This document shows, piece after piece, positions 61,085 through 64,000 of a stretch of 64,000 bases of DNA. Location of the stretch: contig NC_070561.1 in assembly GCF_026914185.1 (NCBI RefSeq), forward strand, positions 186,001-250,000. The letters are read 5' to 3'. The translations under genes and the position numbers were made by a program. Origin of the DNA: Puccinia triticina. Its lineage: Eukaryota > Basidiomycota > Pucciniomycetes > Pucciniales > Pucciniaceae. The notes under the pieces are model-generated. The model was not told where the DNA came from, made no database searches, and worked only from the letters and a program-made list of their open reading frames with translations. Positions within the stretch are counted from its first letter, which is position 1, and each line of letters opens with the position of its first letter.

Positions 61085-62730
61085 CAAGCGTCCCAGAGGT
61101 GCAGCCAAATGAATTCAGTGAGGCTGGACTTAAATAAATGTGAGCTGTAGGATGGGAAAAACTTCAAGCTTTGGTGAAAGGGTGTTGATTTCAGTACACA
61201 TGCGTAACTTTTTGTCCCAAAGAAAGTGCTGCGTCCAACATCCTTGCTTCAATTTCTTGGATGCTGATGCCAGCTGTTAGTCCAATCACTTCAGGCGCTG
61301 GGGCTGGTCCCCAGCAAAGACAGTCTTGGGCTCAACAGGCTGGAGTTCCTGTGCTTTTGGTGGAGATGATGACCTTAATGGACAAGGTCACAGGTGTGTA
61401 GTGCAGCTCATGAATGATGTGGCAGGCGTTGACAAACAGCCTTGTCTCAGAATGGTTGATGAAGTACTTGACTGCTTTTGGCCTGGAGGCTTTGGGGAGT
61501 GAGATGATGACAAGAGAAGGTTGCTCAAAAGTGTCAAAAATATAGCTTCTGGACAACGTGATGCATGAATTTGGGCATCTTGCCCATCTCCTAAGATGTG
61601 TGTTGATTGCTGAGGTACCTTCATGTCCGGACTTATCCTGGTACATGGGCTTGTTGTCACCAGAAATGGAATTGTCTTGTTAATAGTAAACAAGTTTGGA
61701 AAAAAAGGAATCGCCTCAAGAGTGAGAGTCTCTTCAGGCAAAAATTGAAGGATCCATTTTGAACAAAGGGGTAGGCTCAACATAGATCACAGATCTTCTT
61801 GACCTTGCTTCCAGTTATGCCCAAGCTTGACAATTCTGCCAGAAGAGCCTTGCAGTTCTCAATCACCACTTGCACTTAATCTACGAAGCTAGGCGCGCTT
61901 AATCTACAAAGCTTGGCTTAGCCACCGCTATGGCCGCAATTTTGTGATTGTGTGGCCCGCCCTGGTAGCCCGCAAACACTGCCTTCTAGATTCAATCCTT
62001 GATTGTTTCATTTTTATCCTTTCAGAAACATATCAGTCTCAACCGTGGTCATTGTGACATTTTGTGTTTGTCTTTATCACCACATCATACTCCTCAAAGG
62101 GGTTGGTTTCCACTGGTTTGCCTATCAGTCCTGAGATATGGGCCATCTAGATTGTCAAACATCAAAATTTAACAAAAAAAAAAGCTTTCATATCAAGGGG
62201 TGGAACGTGCTAGACTGAAATCAATCATCAAGAAAACACTCTTGCAATCAGCAATATACTGCAAGCATTTAAGGTGTTCAAAGTTGAAATCATAAAATTT
62301 CCATTACATCCAAGTTTAGTGAATTCACACAATCTTGGTGCCTCAGATCTAAGTTTTGGCGTGTGTTCTTTAGCAAAAAACCCTCCAAAACACCTCCTCA
62401 GACCACAATGTAAGTCAATGATCTCACAAAACCCAAAAAACCGTTGAAAATATTCCCCAAACACTTCATGAGAAGCACCTTGGAATGACCCTCCAGCCTG
62501 TGCCGCAGCAACACACAAAAAAGTGTCGGTCAAATTTTAAATCAAGGAGGGGCCTAATCAAATGATTTAGGGGGCCTCCAGGGAGGGGGTAGGACGAAAC
62601 CGGATCCCCTGGGGGGAAACAGCTCCAGCATCCACCTCTTTAAGTACTCGGCCCACCTCATGTATGTACCTTGAAAATTTTCGGCTTCACTATGGCAATC
62701 ACCATATCGACTGTTGTCTGAGCCGTAGAC
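61085..62730. other. No gene recognised
   Basis: The longest frame (minus, 61783-61388, 131 codons) lacks known domains and is overlapped by others of similar length. Probably transposon debris. Confidence 0.35.
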
Positions 62731-62731
62731 G

Positions 62732-63707
62732 GTGATAAACACTGCCCTCCGTACAGGTTTTTGCAAGCCTCAGCCGCCTCGCCATTCAGAATATCCCTCA
62801 CAATTGCCCCGCAACTGTTGCCGCTACCTCGACGCGTGCACCGCCCTCATTCCTTCCTCTTGCACTGGACCCGAGCACCAGTGCGCCCTGGACATGCACA
62901 ATCTCATCGGCAATTCAGTCAGATCCATCGTCCTCGACCATACCTCTGTCACTGACCTCGGCATCGCCCATCTTGCTCGCTCGCTCTCAACCGCTCTGCA
63001 AGAGTCCTCAGACCGGCCCAGCGAACTTCCCTCCGACGAGCCGTTTAGAGAGCTCAGGTCGATTAGTTTGAGGCGCTTGCATTGTGTGACTGACCGCTCC
63101 ACAAAACACCTGAGTCGGTATCAAACCTGTTATCCATAGGTGAGTTTGGCGTATTTCGCGGTTGGCGTGACTATCTCTTGTTCTACTAATCATCAGGTGC
63201 TGCACGCACTGGTCCATCAGACCTCACAGGCACATCGTGTACAGAGGCAACGCCGCTCATCTTGAACAGACCGCAGGCGGCCCATCACACGCAGTCCCCC
63301 TTCCGGCCTGCGCGATCAGAAGACGAGCTCGAGCTGTTCTGGCGGACCTTGGACCCACCCGAGCAATTGAATAAGCTGCTGAGCCAGCATAAGCATGACA
63401 ACATCCCAGCCGGCGGGCCGTTCTTTTTCCAAATCAACCGATCCGATTGCGCTTATTCCAAGAAATATGGAGCCTGCTTGGAGTCCTCGGCTTTCGCCAA
63501 ACGCTTCCCACCTCTCTGCCTCCTGCCCCGTCCCCCCTATCCACCGTTAAACCCCCAAATCTTCATCCTCCATCCACGCTTCAGTCAGCCACTCCCCACG
63601 CTCATGTCTCCAGTCAATCTTCTTCTCTCCCCTCGATCAAACGCAAAAAACTCAACCCTTCTATCCTAGACGACTTTCTCGAAGTCCGAAAGTCTCGCAG
63701 GAAGTAG
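62732..63707 (+). pseudogene. Leucine-rich-repeat-like gene remnant
   Basis: The frame at ~62820-63140 contains LRR-like periodicity (SIVLDHTSVTDLGIAHLARSL, then LRSISLRRLHCVTDRSTKHLS), as in F-box/AMN1-type proteins. It ends in TAG next to a good GTGAGT donor (~63139). After a possible intron to ~63196, another frame reads SEDELELFWRTLDPPEQLNKLL and FFFQINRSDCAYSKKYGACLESS, and a different frame gives a Lys-rich end KRKKLNPSILDDFLEVRKSRRK (stop 63705-63707). The pieces do not join in one frame by any splice I found. Either a decayed gene or one with introns I cannot place. Family and start uncertain. Confidence 0.35.
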
Positions 63708-64000
63708 ACCACCCCCACAATCGTTCTTTGTATGTATCAACACAAAAGTCAGTGGGCCCCTGTAAGAATTGTGTCATTGTGCCATAAATATTGCATACAC
63801 CGCTAATCTTGTTGACTGGTCCAACATGGCATCAAACAGAATAGTAATTTGAATGTATTGTCTTTGCCAAGTACGTTGGACCGTTTCAACTTTTTGTTTT
63901 TTTGTTTTATGGATTTATTCTAACTTACCAGATTGATTTCTGGCCAAAGTATCCCACGACCTTCATGTTCCCTGCAGCTTGTGTAAGGGTTGGGTGCTTG
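63708..64000. other. Right end of window, no feature seen
   Basis: AT-rich DNA, possibly the 3' region of the LRR-like remnant. Confidence 0.4.

Overview
The window looks like a basidiomycete rust fungus (Pucciniales, probably Puccinia-like). The evidence is spliced genes with many short GT-AG introns, genic islands far apart, and a very dense, nested load of DNA transposons, LTR and non-LTR elements. No species can be fixed from sequence alone. Four gene models can be supported well: a Ted1/Cdc1-type metallophosphoesterase, a UTP-glucose-1-phosphate uridylyltransferase, a beta-catenin-like protein 1 (CTNNBL1) splicing factor, and a ten-exon secreted-protein candidate. A serine-rich protein of unknown family is a fifth, probable gene. 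Layout: 1-1.3 kb is a decayed hAT transposase. 1667-12410 is one hAT transposon with 8-bp target duplications. It is broken by a solo LTR (2835-3734) in an exon and by a complete Ty1/Copia element (4953-11019) that landed inside one of its introns. 13.4-16.7 kb holds a hAT-type MITE, LTR-like DNA and a 1.64-kb non-coding TIR element. 19.9-26.8 kb is a gene island on the minus strand (serine-rich protein, Ted1/Cdc1-like, UGP1). 27.37-40.68 kb is a Russian-doll stack: a short TA-target element was split by a PIF/Harbinger transposon (TTA duplications), which carries a Tad/I-like LINE (11-bp duplications), which in turn carries a solo LTR (5-bp duplications); further MITEs and tandem repeats lie in the same block. 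41-46.7 kb has more solo LTRs, a ureG pseudogene and hairpins. 46.75-49.61 kb is the most interesting locus. It encodes a putative secreted protein of about 626 residues whose nine introns all fit phase 1. Similar exons of about 50 codons repeat an LDLSL (LxLxL, EAR-type repressor) motif, and the last exon carries basic nuclear-localisation-like clusters. 50-54.5 kb and 57.1-62.7 kb are repeat-derived DNA with several foldback elements, separated by CTNNBL1 (54.5-57.1 kb). A weak leucine-rich-repeat-like gene remnant lies at the right end. Nearly all premature stops in the transposon frames are TGA where Arg is plausible, a pattern expected from CpG deamination (CGA to TGA), so the mobile elements appear methylated and decaying while the genes are intact.
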